Numbered from the stretch's first letter, positions 1 to 7,123 are shown. The stretch is 13,524 nucleotides of DNA from Holosporales bacterium (GCA_031281515.1 JAITFF010000023.1:1-13524), one strand, 5' to 3'. Notes: generated by a model not told the origin, from the sequence alone. Numbers and translations: made by a program.

Positions 1-704
1 AGATCGAGCAAACTTACTAGGGTCTTGGCGCGATCGGCCATATCCTGCGGAACTCCGGTTATTTTCGCGAGTCTGATGAGTGTTTCTTTCGCGAGATCAT
101 TCTTCCCGTACTTAACGTAACAGAAGGCTAGGGTCTCGAGGGCCAACATCCCCCACGAACAGTCGAGATACTTTTTCTCCGATAGGGTGGCGATGAATCC
201 ATCCAATTCCTGGGAGATCTCCTTGGCGGATAGGAGGTCTAGACTCGCACCGACATACATTATGTACGCAAATTCTCGGAAAGTGCTGTCGACCTTACTG
301 TCTTCTGCGATTTGCCTGTACTGAGAAATCGCCATTCTATCATTCTTTGATCTTAGGATCGATGCATACACAAGTTTCGCGAGAGTTTTGTATGGCTCCC
401 TGGATGAGGCGGAAAGCTCCCTGAGCTGAGGAAGCACCTGCTCCGCATTTCCGGACGAAAGGAGGTTCTGAACCATTGAGAATTTTTGGGAGACAGCTTC
501 TCGCTCTGCCAAATCTTGTCGAAGCCACATATTATAGACTCCGACCGAAACCAGCAGAATGCCGACAGCATAAGATACAATCTTTCCGTATCTATTCCAA
601 ATGGCCAGCCATTTTTCGCTGCGAATTTCCTCTTCGATACTATCAACGAAACTGTCGAATCCGGAAGATCCCCCACAGCCCCTATCGCAATCTTTTTTAT
701 CCAA
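1..704 (-). CDS. YfgM-like / TPR_21 membrane-anchored tetratricopeptide protein (3' end outside window)
   Basis: The reverse strand is open from the left edge up to a stop just upstream of 704. The translation has the layout of alphaproteobacterial YfgM-like (TPR_21) proteins: a charged N-terminal segment with IEEEIRSEKWLAIWNRYG, then one membrane segment (about VSYAVGILLVSVGVY) followed by NMW, then helical repeats such as REPYKTLAKLVYASILRSKNDRMAISQYRQIAED. Family knowledge: YfgM in E. coli is an ancillary SecYEG/periplasmic chaperone factor, anchored in the inner membrane with its TPR part in the periplasm. About 234 residues are visible, close to full length, and the C-terminus is cut by the window edge. 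The only in-frame start I find is TTG at 704 with a weak Shine-Dalgarno, so the exact start is uncertain. The N-terminal stretch includes a Cys/Gly-rich run (DCDRGCGGSSG) not typical of the family. The family call is fairly sure; the function is by homology only. Confidence 0.8.
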   Translation of the reverse strand, partial: MDKKDCDRGCGGSSGFDSFVDSIEEEIRSEKWLAIWNRYGKIVSYAVGILLVSVGVYNMWLRQDLAEREAVSQKFSMVQNLLSSGNAEQVLPQLRELSASSREPYKTLAKLVYASILRSKNDRMAISQYRQIAEDSKVDSTFREFAYIMYVGASLDLLSAKEISQELDGFIATLSEKKYLDCSWGMLALETLAFCYVKYGKNDLAKETLIRLAKITGVPQDMADRAKTLVSLLD

Positions 705-811
705 ACCGACGCACCGAAATCACGGTGAACACCCTCAAAATACTACAACAAAACCACTAGTAGAGGAAAGGGAAATAGTTTCGTATGAGCTCACATGATC
801 TGAAACGATGG

Positions 812-1225
812 CTACATTTCCTCGAATTCTAGATTCCACGTTGCTTTTCCGAAATTATCCGATTTGCATTTGAAGTTTATGAGAATCATCTCAAAGATTG
901 GACGGAATGTTATAAATCCGTCCCCGATCTCCAACGAATCATCGACGTATTGCATGGCCGGATTGTCCGTGCCATATTGCCTGACCTCAATTAATGATGA
1001 GATTTTAAAGCCATTGCCGATCTTGAGTAGAGAGATATCCGGAATGTCTTGCGTTTCTACGCAGCATCTTTGCTTAATTTCGTCTTGTTGTCCAGGGATC
1101 GGTTCCAGATTGAGATTTCTCGGAATGTCAAATCTGTTGATCGGGGACAGGGTTTGAGTGGCGTTCCTCGAAATAAGGACAACTTCCTTATCCGACTCGA
1201 TTTTCAATGTAAATAGTTTGTTCAT
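812..1225 (-). CDS. Hypothetical protein, 137 residues, no recognised domain
   Basis: I do not recognise this protein. The ORF is soluble-looking, with no signal peptide or membrane helix, and its alternating hydrophobic segments (FTLKIESDKEVVLISRN, GFKISSLIEVRQYG, FRPIFEMILINFKCKS, ATWNLEFEEM) suggest a mainly beta structure. It has three cysteines, two of them adjacent (RCCVETQD). I chose the ATG at 1225 because an AAGGAGG Shine-Dalgarno lies upstream, although its 11-nt spacing is long. An in-frame ATG at 1285 preceded by AGGATAGG is a real alternative and would add 20 residues, but that extension reads like translated leader (it contains the AAGGAGG). The gene is divergent from the patatin-like gene, with under 100 bp between the two starts, so they may share a regulatory region. 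It lies in the same direction as, and about 100 bp upstream of, the TPR gene; no terminator is obvious between them. Confidence 0.65.
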   Translation of the reverse strand: MNKLFTLKIESDKEVVLISRNATQTLSPINRFDIPRNLNLEPIPGQQDEIKQRCCVETQDIPDISLLKIGNGFKISSLIEVRQYGTDNPAMQYVDDSLEIGDGFITFRPIFEMILINFKCKSDNFGKATWNLEFEEM

Positions 1226-1320
1226 AATTCTTTTTTCCTCCTTTTTAAAACGATTACTACCTTTGATTAACTGATTATTAAACATTTTTACCTATCCTAA
1301 CACTGACGACAGCCTTATTT

Positions 1321-2520
1321 TTGCGGCGAATTCAAGTGAACAACGAATTTTTACGCAGACTGTGCGTAGTTTCGTGCTCCATCGCAATCTGGACTTCCTC
1401 AGGCCAATCTGCGAGTTTACTTAGAGAAATCCATAGTAATGATCCGAAATCACTTGAGTTATCTCAGTGGTTGGAGCAACTTGATCCCATAAAAACGAAG
1501 GTCGTCGTCATTTGCGAGGCGGATGGGAAGACCCAGCTCTTTGCCATCGGTAATATAGGTACCATACTGGAAGACAGGCTAGGTAACCCTCTGTCGCAAT
1601 ATGCCGACCTTTTCGTTGGTATTTCGGCTGGAACTTACCTTGCATCTGGGGCGGCTCGCGGCATTCCTCAACGCGAAATCGTCGACCTATTCCAGAACTT
1701 TCCCAGCAGCATGACGATCCCGGCCAGCATCGGGTGTTGTTGTTCCACAACAAAACGCCTAAGGGATCTAGCTAATGCCTATGTAACCGGAAAGATGCCA
1801 GGCTCGGAGGACGAATCGCTGGAAAACACATACGATGCGTTTAAGAATCCAGCGGATTTCAAGACCATACTCCGCGACATAATGAGAGGAGGCCCAGCCA
1901 CCCCGCTACTCGATTGTACATCATCTCAAAGCACAGATCCAGCAGAAAGAATAATTTCCTCCATGAAAGAACGAGATTTGGCTGCAAAATATAACTACGC
2001 CAAGCTTTGTTGGTCGAATGTCCTTGATATCGTGAAGGTGGTCTCCGATGTGGCCCCGAAGATCAGAGAAATTTGCGAAGATAGCGGAGATGACCAGGAA
2101 AATTTCAATACGGAGGACCAAGCTGATGATGGGGATGGTACCGCCTCTGAATCGGAATCTGAGGCCCGTTCCACGTCTAGTCGGCATCCACGAGTAGTCC
2201 GAGTACCAGCTTCCGTGGACCGGAGCTTTCGCCATACTGTTTTCATAAGACTAAATGCTGATACCACGGGTGATCGCGTAACTTCCATCCATCCTACTGT
2301 AACCAGGAACCCATCTTCCGCTGAGGTATCATTCAATTTTAAGATACCTGTCATTTCGTATCCAGGAAATGATCTGCCATTTACTGTAATCAAATCATGG
2401 ATTACGGCCCGTACTGAGACCATCTTTACCGATGAACAAAGCGAAAGTACGCTGGTTATGAACGCTCTCGTCGGATTTCTCAATGAAAGATGGTCTTTAA
2501 TGCACTCAGTTCCTGTATAG
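1321..2520 (+). CDS. Exported patatin-like protein with degenerate active site
   Basis: The N-terminus (basic FLRRL, then hydrophobic CVVSCSIAIW, then SSGQSA) reads as a Sec signal peptide, with probable cleavage near residue 31. Residues 63-110 have the patatin layout: a beta strand (KVVVICEADG), a helix, then DLFVGISAGTYLASGAARG with the GxSxG nucleophile elbow (G100-I-S102-A-G104). The glycine-rich oxyanion loop expected before it (DGGGxRG) is reduced to EADGK at 66-70. I cannot find the DGG/DGA motif that carries the catalytic Asp in patatin-family lipases. Residues about 253-292 are an acidic, Ser/Glu-rich linker (DDGDG, ESESEA). A beta-rich segment of about 105 residues follows and is unrecognised. 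The start could be TTG 1321 or GTG 1336; neither has a strong Shine-Dalgarno, and GTG 1336 gives a neater signal peptide. It may be a secreted lipase-like effector or a non-catalytic relative. Patatin assignment is moderate; activity is unproven. Confidence 0.7.
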   Translation: MRRIQVNNEFLRRLCVVSCSIAIWTSSGQSASLLREIHSNDPKSLELSQWLEQLDPIKTKVVVICEADGKTQLFAIGNIGTILEDRLGNPLSQYADLFVGISAGTYLASGAARGIPQREIVDLFQNFPSSMTIPASIGCCCSTTKRLRDLANAYVTGKMPGSEDESLENTYDAFKNPADFKTILRDIMRGGPATPLLDCTSSQSTDPAERIISSMKERDLAAKYNYAKLCWSNVLDIVKVVSDVAPKIREICEDSGDDQENFNTEDQADDGDGTASESESEARSTSSRHPRVVRVPASVDRSFRHTVFIRLNADTTGDRVTSIHPTVTRNPSSAEVSFNFKIPVISYPGNDLPFTVIKSWITARTETIFTDEQSESTLVMNALVGFLNERWSLMHSVPV

Positions 2521-2541
2521 TCACCGACTAAAATCTAATTG

Positions 2542-2570
2542 TTGTGATTTTTGTTTCACTGTGTTATCAT
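2542..2570 (+). promoter_or_regulatory. Sigma70-type promoter of the repressor/importer operon
   Basis: A -35-like TTGTGA at 2542-2547 is followed by exactly 17 bp and a -10-like TATCAT at 2565-2570. It lies about 55 bp upstream of the first gene of the operon and within the only sizeable intergenic gap after the patatin-like gene. The -10 box sits inside the inverted repeat described separately. Confidence 0.6.
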
Positions 2571-2585
2571 GCTAACACAGTGTTA
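2557..2585 (+). promoter_or_regulatory. Probable TrpR/YerC-type operator: three alternating GTGTTA half-sites
   Basis: A perfect 10-bp inverted repeat, CACTGTGTTA (2557-2566) and TAACACAGTG (2573-2582), is separated by TCATGC. The right arm also forms a second perfect palindrome with the bases that follow it, TAACACAGTGTTA (2573-2585). The half-site GTGTTA therefore occurs three times in alternating orientation (2561-2566, 2573-2578, 2580-2585). The dyad covers the -10 box of the promoter, as expected for a repressor site, and the next gene encodes a TrpR-family DNA-binding protein. Which protein binds here is an inference. Confidence 0.65.
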
Positions 2586-2624
2586 CGCTCAGATTGAGCT
2601 AAGGAATTAATTTACTTAGATAAG

Positions 2625-2906
2625 GTGAAAAGCTTATTTGATGCGATACTGAAGCTCGAAAATGTTGATGAAGTGGAAAAATTCTTCGTTGATCTTTGCA
2701 CATTGCAGGAACTTAGAATTTTGAAAGAGCGCTGGGAGGTTTGCCAGTTGCTTAATTCTGGGCAGTTTTCCTACCGTGAAATCAGTGAAAAAACTGGAGC
2801 CAGTACGACGACCGTAACCAGGGTCGCCAGATTTCTCAAGGACGAGCCATTTAAGGGATACAGATGTGTGCTGGATAAAATAGAGAGAGAATCCAATGGC
2901 GGGTAA
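2625..2906 (+). CDS. TrpR/YerC-family transcriptional repressor
   Basis: This 93-residue all-helical protein matches the TrpR-related YerC/YecD family in length and layout. An N-terminal helical part contains FFVDLCTLQELRILKERWEVCQLLNSG, then comes a helix-turn-helix in YREISEKTGASTTTVTRVARFL, where the Ser/Thr-rich STTTVTRV is the recognition helix. Family knowledge: TrpR binds tryptophan as co-repressor and represses trp genes; YerC-type proteins are close relatives whose ligand is less well defined. It is the first gene of an operon with an ABC importer and overlaps the importer's first gene by 11 nt. With the palindrome over its own promoter, autoregulation and ligand-controlled import is the natural reading. 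The GTG start at 2625 has only a weak Shine-Dalgarno, but no better in-frame start lies before the conserved part. I leave the symbol empty because trpR and yerC cannot be separated from sequence alone. Confidence 0.85.
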   Translation: MKSLFDAILKLENVDEVEKFFVDLCTLQELRILKERWEVCQLLNSGQFSYREISEKTGASTTTVTRVARFLKDEPFKGYRCVLDKIERESNGG

Positions 2907-3876
2907 AGGACTTTTTTTTGCAATAATCAGCGGAATTACGTTGGTGATATTGAGTATATTCTTCGTGAAAAATGAAATCAATCGTAGCGGGCATTATAAG
3001 GTTACGATCTGTAAGGTCATAGAGCACGAAGCGATCAATGCAGTATCAGATGGCATTCAGCATGAACTCAGGGAGGATCCGGATTTTGAGTTCGAGATTA
3101 GTACATGTCAAGGAAACCATGGTGTCGCTTCTCAGGCTGTTTCCAAGGCTGCAAGTGACGGTACCGAAGTTCTCGTGACGATCGGTACAACTCCAACTCA
3201 GGCTGCTTTCAAACTAGCCAAATGTGGTAAATTGAGGTTAGTTTTTAGTTCGGTAACCAATCCGAGGGACATCTCGGCTTCATTTGCCTCCTCGAATACG
3301 ACTGGAGTTTCAAATTTTATCCCACTTAAACCTCAGATTGAGCTATTTAAGAGAATTCAACCGAATTTAATGAAGCTTGGGATAATTTATAATTCGAGTG
3401 AATCCAATTCGGTCGCGATCGTTAACGCATTACAACCAGTCCTGCAGGAAATGGGGATAACTCTCGTTACCAGATGTATCCAAAAATCATCCGATCTTCC
3501 GCAGGCCGTGAATTCTATAGTCGGTGATGTTGATGCCATCTTCGTTAGTAACGATAATACGGTGCTAGCTGGAATTTCGCTCATTATCAAGGTATGTAAT
3601 CTGCATAAGATACCGGTGTATGTGAGCGATACTGATCAGGTCGAAAAGGGCTGCCTCGCCGCCCTCGGGCCGAATCAATTTGATATTGGCCGTCAGACTG
3701 GGATTATGATAAGGAAAATAAAGGACGGAACCGATATAAATGATATTAAAATTGAGTATCCAAAAACGAATGAGTTATTTATTAATTTGAAGGCCGCGAA
3801 AGTCGTTGAAATAGACATCCCGGACGATCTCATAAATAGTGCCAACAAAGTATTCGGAGCTGATCGAAAGAAATGA
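2896..3876 (+). CDS. ABC transporter substrate-binding protein, TrpX-like (ABC_sub_bind family)
   Basis: The 326 residues have an N-terminal hydrophobic helix (LFFAIISGITLVILSIFFV, about 6-24) without a lipobox cysteine, so the protein is probably an uncleaved membrane-anchored periplasmic binder. The rest has the type I binding-protein pattern of the ABC_sub_bind (DUF534) family: the VTICKVIEHEAINAVSDGI opening, EVLVTIGTTPTQAAF, LRLVFSSVTNPRD, LKLGIIYNSSESNS, DAIFVSNDNTVLAG, IPVYVSDTDQVEKGCLAALGPNQFDIGRQTG. Family knowledge: TrpX in streptococci serves an aromatic amino acid or tryptophan importer, while other members bind other small molecules. The start at 2896 lies inside the repressor gene (11-nt overlap) and the end overlaps the permease gene by an ATGA junction, so translation is probably coupled. 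Tryptophan as ligand is inferred from the repressor next door. Confidence 0.88.
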   Translation: MAGKGLFFAIISGITLVILSIFFVKNEINRSGHYKVTICKVIEHEAINAVSDGIQHELREDPDFEFEISTCQGNHGVASQAVSKAASDGTEVLVTIGTTPTQAAFKLAKCGKLRLVFSSVTNPRDISASFASSNTTGVSNFIPLKPQIELFKRIQPNLMKLGIIYNSSESNSVAIVNALQPVLQEMGITLVTRCIQKSSDLPQAVNSIVGDVDAIFVSNDNTVLAGISLIIKVCNLHKIPVYVSDTDQVEKGCLAALGPNQFDIGRQTGIMIRKIKDGTDINDIKIEYPKTNELFINLKAAKVVEIDIPDDLINSANKVFGADRKK

Positions 3877-4724
3877 TTGCCATGCAGGAAATTTTAACGA
3901 GTATCGATGTCGGGTTAATATTTGGTGTCGTCTCGATCGGGATATACCTGACCTTCAGGACTATAAATTTTGCTGACCTAACTTGTGATGGAAGTTTCGC
4001 CCTCGGATCCGCCGTTTCGGCGACCCTTATTGTCAATGGAGTAAATCCATATCTGGCCTCGGTAGTATCCCTCGTATCCGGTGGAGCTGCCGGATTCTTG
4101 ACTGGCATCCTGAATATTAAGTTTAAAATAGCAGATTTGTTGGCAGGGATTATTGTCGCGTTCATGTTATATTCGGTGAATCTCAGGATAATGAATAATG
4201 CGCCGAATATAACTCTCGCCGATGAGGGGGTGCTTTTTCCCGGTACGAACACGTCTCTCGCTATATTTACTATAATATTATTTCTAGTATTAATTATAGT
4301 TTATCTATTATTTAGTCGTTTCGGATTAAAGCTTAGAGCCGTCGGGTATAACAGGCAATTTGCCGTAATATCTGGGATTAACACCAATTTAATGACGATC
4401 GCTGGCGTTTCCATCAGCAACGCGTTAATTGCTCTTGGTGGAAGTTTGTTTAGCCAATATCAAGGGTTCTGCGATATTTCTCAGGGGTTTGGAAGCCTTG
4501 TCATCGGACTGACGTCAGTCATCATCGGAGAAAAGATATTTTCATTCAGAAAAGAACCGCTCATTATAGTATCGTGCGTTTTCGGATCGATTTTATACAG
4601 AGTTTTTATAAATGTGGCCCTACATGGGAGTACGTTCGGAATAGGGACTCAGGATCTGAATCTGTTAACTGGTTTCATGACGATTGGGGCACTGTTGATA
4701 AGGAAAAGGTGCAGGAATGCTTGA
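3873..4724 (+). CDS. ABC transporter permease, TrpY-like (BPD_transp_2 family)
   Basis: This is a 283-residue polytopic membrane protein with roughly eight hydrophobic segments (e.g. GLIFGVVSIGIYL, YLASVVSLVSGGAAGFLTGIL, LAIFTIILFLVLIIVYLLF, LLTGFMTIGALLI). The segment TFRTINFADLTCDGSFALGSAV matches the signature of the TrpY-type and branched-chain-type permeases (fRx-xFxDLTxDGSFxLGaA). RFGLKLRAVGYNRQFAVISGIN is the cytoplasmic loop expected to contact the ATPase. It starts on the ATGA that ends the binding-protein gene and ends 8 nt inside the ATPase gene, so the three genes are one translational unit. A second ATG at 3882 could also be the start. It is a single permease, so the transporter should work as a homodimer in the inner membrane. 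Confidence 0.9.
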   Translation: MIAMQEILTSIDVGLIFGVVSIGIYLTFRTINFADLTCDGSFALGSAVSATLIVNGVNPYLASVVSLVSGGAAGFLTGILNIKFKIADLLAGIIVAFMLYSVNLRIMNNAPNITLADEGVLFPGTNTSLAIFTIILFLVLIIVYLLFSRFGLKLRAVGYNRQFAVISGINTNLMTIAGVSISNALIALGGSLFSQYQGFCDISQGFGSLVIGLTSVIIGEKIFSFRKEPLIIVSCVFGSILYRVFINVALHGSTFGIGTQDLNLLTGFMTIGALLIRKRCRNA

Positions 4725-5364
4725 ATTAAAAGACGTATCTGTCGGGAATATCCTGCGCGGGTTAAATATGGTGATCGGACGTGGAGAATATGTGTTGATT
4801 ACCGGAGAAAATGGTGCCGGGAAAACTACTTTATTCAATACGATTTCTGGCATAATCAAGCCAGATTCGGGCCGCATTATACTGAGTGGCATGGATATAA
4901 CCGAACTTCCGCCACATAAAAGGTCGGTGTGGATCTCCAGTGTTTTACAGGACCCGAGGATCGGAACAATCGGCGAGATGACGATCGCCGAAAATTTATA
5001 TTTGGCCTCCATGAGGCGGAATTCCATGAAACGCAATGATATCGCTTTTTTTAAGGACAAACTCAGTGTCTTGGAAATGAATTTGGAAGATAGATTGAAT
5101 GAAAAGGTCAGAAATCTTTCCGGAGGGCAAAGGCAGGCCCTAAGTCTCGTTATGGCGACGATTGCAGACTATGAGCTGCTATTACTCGATGAAATCACCG
5201 CCTCTCTCGATCCAAAAAATTCTAGCACCATAATGAATCTGGTAAATAAAATTGATCGTGACAAGGGCAAAACATGCCTCGCAATAACTCACGATACCGA
5301 CCGTATCGAGTCATTCAGAGGGGGCAGATTGAGCCTTAGCAATGGGGAGGTGGTAAAATCCTAG
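4717..5364 (+). CDS. ABC transporter ATP-binding protein, TrpZ-like
   Basis: All nucleotide-binding motifs are present: Walker A GENGAGKTT (30-38), Q-loop Q78 in VLQDPRIGT, signature LSGGQRQ (134-140), Walker B LLLLDE (154-159) with catalytic E159, D-loop SLDP, and H-loop H192 in ITHD. VLQDPRIGTIGEMTIAENL and LSGGQRQALSLVMAT are characteristic of the TrpZ branch. It powers the permease encoded immediately upstream (8-nt overlap). At 215 residues it is short. From memory of the family, members usually run to about 250 residues, with a segment after the last beta strand (here RLSLSNGEVVKS) that is missing. The stop lies at the exact point where a convergent group II intron ORF begins to overlap, so the 3' end may have been trimmed by the same event that removed the intron's 3' end. 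All catalytic parts remain, so it is probably functional. Confidence 0.9.
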   Translation: MLELKDVSVGNILRGLNMVIGRGEYVLITGENGAGKTTLFNTISGIIKPDSGRIILSGMDITELPPHKRSVWISSVLQDPRIGTIGEMTIAENLYLASMRRNSMKRNDIAFFKDKLSVLEMNLEDRLNEKVRNLSGGQRQALSLVMATIADYELLLLDEITASLDPKNSSTIMNLVNKIDRDKGKTCLAITHDTDRIESFRGGRLSLSNGEVVKS

Positions 5365-6706
5365 AATCGTCATCCTTATTGCCATATTTTTCCTTGCTTT
5401 GAAGAATCGATCTTAGATCATTTTCTGAGAACCATTCGTTTCGGATGATATAGTTTGCCATCCAGGTCACTAGTCCACAGTTCCACCTGATCTTATTGAA
5501 GTCGATATTACAGTGTTTGCATCCTATCGATCTGATCCAGGTTAGGCCGGCAGATCTCAGAACTACCGCCCTTCTGATAATATTTGCCCTGATCCTCCGT
5601 CTTAACAACATATCGAGATCACGGTAAATATCCTGACGATAATCGTATCGGAAATATGAAGTCCATCCAACGATGACTTGATTTAATTCTGATATCATAG
5701 TTTTTAAACTTCGAAATACTGATCTATTGGTTAATTTTCTGATTTTATACTTCAAAGCATCAATATTTTCTTGGAGGGCAGTGACCCTCCCATTTCCATC
5801 GATATTATAACCCAGGAAATCCGAATCTTGAACTTGACAGGCCTTAGTTTTTCGTTCATTACATTTCAGTTTCAGCTTCTGCGCGAGATATTTTTCGATC
5901 GATTGTAAAACTCTATCGGCAGCCTTTTGGCTTTTGGTATAAATTTTTATATCGTCGGCATATCTGCAAAATTTGTGTCCCCTTTGTTCGAGCAAAACAT
6001 CGACCTCGTGTAACATTAGATTTGAGAGTAGGGGAGATAATGATCCCCCCTGATACACCCCGCTTAAGCGTTCGATGTATACGTCATACCTCCACATCCC
6101 AGCCTGTAAGAATCGTCGCACAATTTTTAACACCCTTTTATCGTGTACGATCCTAGATAATTTATACATCACTTTGTCATGATGAATATTATCGAAAAAC
6201 TTTTCGATATCTATATCGGCTACATATTTATATCCATTTAATATGTAATTTCTGGCTAATTGTATTGCGTCCAGGGCACTCCTGTTCCTTCTGAAACCGA
6301 AGCTGTAATTGCTGAACATTTTATCTATCGGATCACAAATTACCTGAAAAATTGCGTTTTGAACGAGACGATCGATGACACTCAGAACCCCGATACATCT
6401 AATTCCCCCTTTCCGTGGCTTTGGAATATAGATTCCTTTGACGGGGCGTGGAACATATGTTCCATCCAGAAGGGAATTTATAAGGTTGTCCTTATTTGCT
6501 TTGAGCCAATCCTTCATGGCGCCAATGGAGATGTTGTCTACTCCAGGAATTCCTCGATTTCTGTAAACCTTTTTGTAGGCAGCGTTCAGGTTATCCCGTC
6601 CACAGATAACCTCCATCAGGTCAGGAATCGAAATATCGAATTGGCAAGCCGGTTTTTCCGTAACTTGCTCCTCTTCATGAAATGTATTACCAATTGAATA
6701 CGTCAA
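5336..6706 (-). CDS. ltrA: Group II intron reverse transcriptase/maturase
   Basis: The 456-residue protein contains the RT fingers/palm blocks of group II intron proteins in order: NLNAAYKKVYRNRGIPGVDNIS, PVKGIYIPKPRKGGIRCIGVLSVIDRLVQNAI, FGFRRNRSALDAI, motif A ADIDIEKFFDNIHHD (D166), YQGGSLSPLLSNLMLHEVD, and the YADD box at 249-252. A maturase (X) domain follows (about 300-400, with ELNQVIVGWTSYFRY). No HNH endonuclease is visible. QGGS replaces the commoner QGGP/QGGV. The start is uncertain: TTG at 6706 is the longest form, and the conserved part begins near LMEVICGRDNL (ATG at 6616). The last 21 residues (from QSKEKYGN) look non-native; the stop lies 29 nt inside the opposite-strand ATPase gene. 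The catalytic residues are intact, so RT activity is possible even though the host intron looks incomplete. Confidence 0.9.
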   Translation of the reverse strand: MTYSIGNTFHEEEQVTEKPACQFDISIPDLMEVICGRDNLNAAYKKVYRNRGIPGVDNISIGAMKDWLKANKDNLINSLLDGTYVPRPVKGIYIPKPRKGGIRCIGVLSVIDRLVQNAIFQVICDPIDKMFSNYSFGFRRNRSALDAIQLARNYILNGYKYVADIDIEKFFDNIHHDKVMYKLSRIVHDKRVLKIVRRFLQAGMWRYDVYIERLSGVYQGGSLSPLLSNLMLHEVDVLLEQRGHKFCRYADDIKIYTKSQKAADRVLQSIEKYLAQKLKLKCNERKTKACQVQDSDFLGYNIDGNGRVTALQENIDALKYKIRKLTNRSVFRSLKTMISELNQVIVGWTSYFRYDYRQDIYRDLDMLLRRRIRANIIRRAVVLRSAGLTWIRSIGCKHCNIDFNKIRWNCGLVTWMANYIIRNEWFSENDLRSILQSKEKYGNKDDDSRILPPPHC

Positions 6707-7115
6707 TTGAGCAATTCACGTAGGTTTTTCGAATCATTTTTCTGCAAAAAGAAAAACACGATTGCCAATTCTTTTTGGTATTTCATCAAAAATGGCGCAT
6801 TCCAGGCGTGGGAATTACTTCCTTTTCATTACGACATCTCTGGACGACGGTACTAAATCTACTGCTCCTGTTGCTACGTTTGGACTTCGGGATTACGTCT
6901 CCCTTGCTAACTTCCCCTGATATACAACAACTCATGCAGCCTCTTATCTAGTTCCTGTCCGTTACCGCCAATCCATATTAGGAGCAATGGTTCGCTCCAA
7001 AAACGCCCATTGCGACGCCAAATTTTAAGCCAGGAATGAGAACATACAGCAACGAAACACCAACTTCACATTGTAGATCAAAATAAAGTATCTTGCAAAG
7101 CGTCCTTCAGCGCAC
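5365..7115 (-). mobile_element. Group II intron, 5' boundary intact, 3' end (domains V-VI) apparently missing
   Basis: Read on the minus strand, the intron starts with the bacterial group II consensus GTGCG at 7115-7111. About 410 nt of structured non-coding RNA (domains I-III) precede the maturase ORF, which sits in the domain IV position. The eight exon bases just before GTGCG (CCAATCCA on the minus strand) are perfectly complementary to TGGATTGG inside domain I, the expected IBS1/EBS1 pairing. No domain V-like hairpin could be found after the ORF: its stop is already inside the convergent ATPase gene. The right-hand intron border is therefore lost and 5365 is only a nominal edge. The intron sits about 80 bp downstream of the helicase-nuclease gene's stop. 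Subclass is not resolved. A small exon hairpin (TGGG-TAT-CCCA) next to the insertion point hints at IIC-style targeting, whereas the 8-bp IBS1 is longer than IIC introns usually use. Confidence 0.75.
6968..6975 (-). other. EBS1 of the group II intron (domain I)
   Basis: On the minus strand this reads TGGATTGG, intron positions about 141-148. It is perfectly complementary to the last eight bases of the 5' exon. The role is inferred from complementarity and from lying in domain I upstream of the ORF. Confidence 0.65.
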
Positions 7116-7123
7116 TGGATTGG
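7116..7123 (-). other. IBS1 exon target directly before the intron 5' end
   Basis: On the minus strand this reads CCAATCCA and abuts GTGCG. It overlaps a small hairpin, TGGG-TAT-CCCA, in the exon. The exon between here and the helicase stop (to 7198) contains no gene that I can see. Confidence 0.65.

Noticed and set aside
353..676. Competing ORFs on both strands across 340-800.
   Set aside because: The minus-strand frame open to the left edge gives a clear YfgM-like protein; the others are shadows of it.
1298..1303. A TAACAC half-site, as in the operon operator, between the divergent genes at 1225 and 1321.
   Set aside because: A single 6-base half-site without a partner is not enough to call an operator.
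2588..3345. Exact 14-base repeat CTCAGATTGAGCTA at 2588-2601 (operon leader) and 3332-3345 (inside the binding-protein gene).
   Set aside because: One 14-base match is roughly expected by chance in a 13.5-kb window, and the second copy is plain coding sequence.
7088..7092. Possible EBS2 (GATAC on the minus strand) pairing with GTATC in the exon upstream of IBS1.
   Set aside because: Only five bases, and it lies near intron position 24-28, which seems too close to the 5' end for EBS2.
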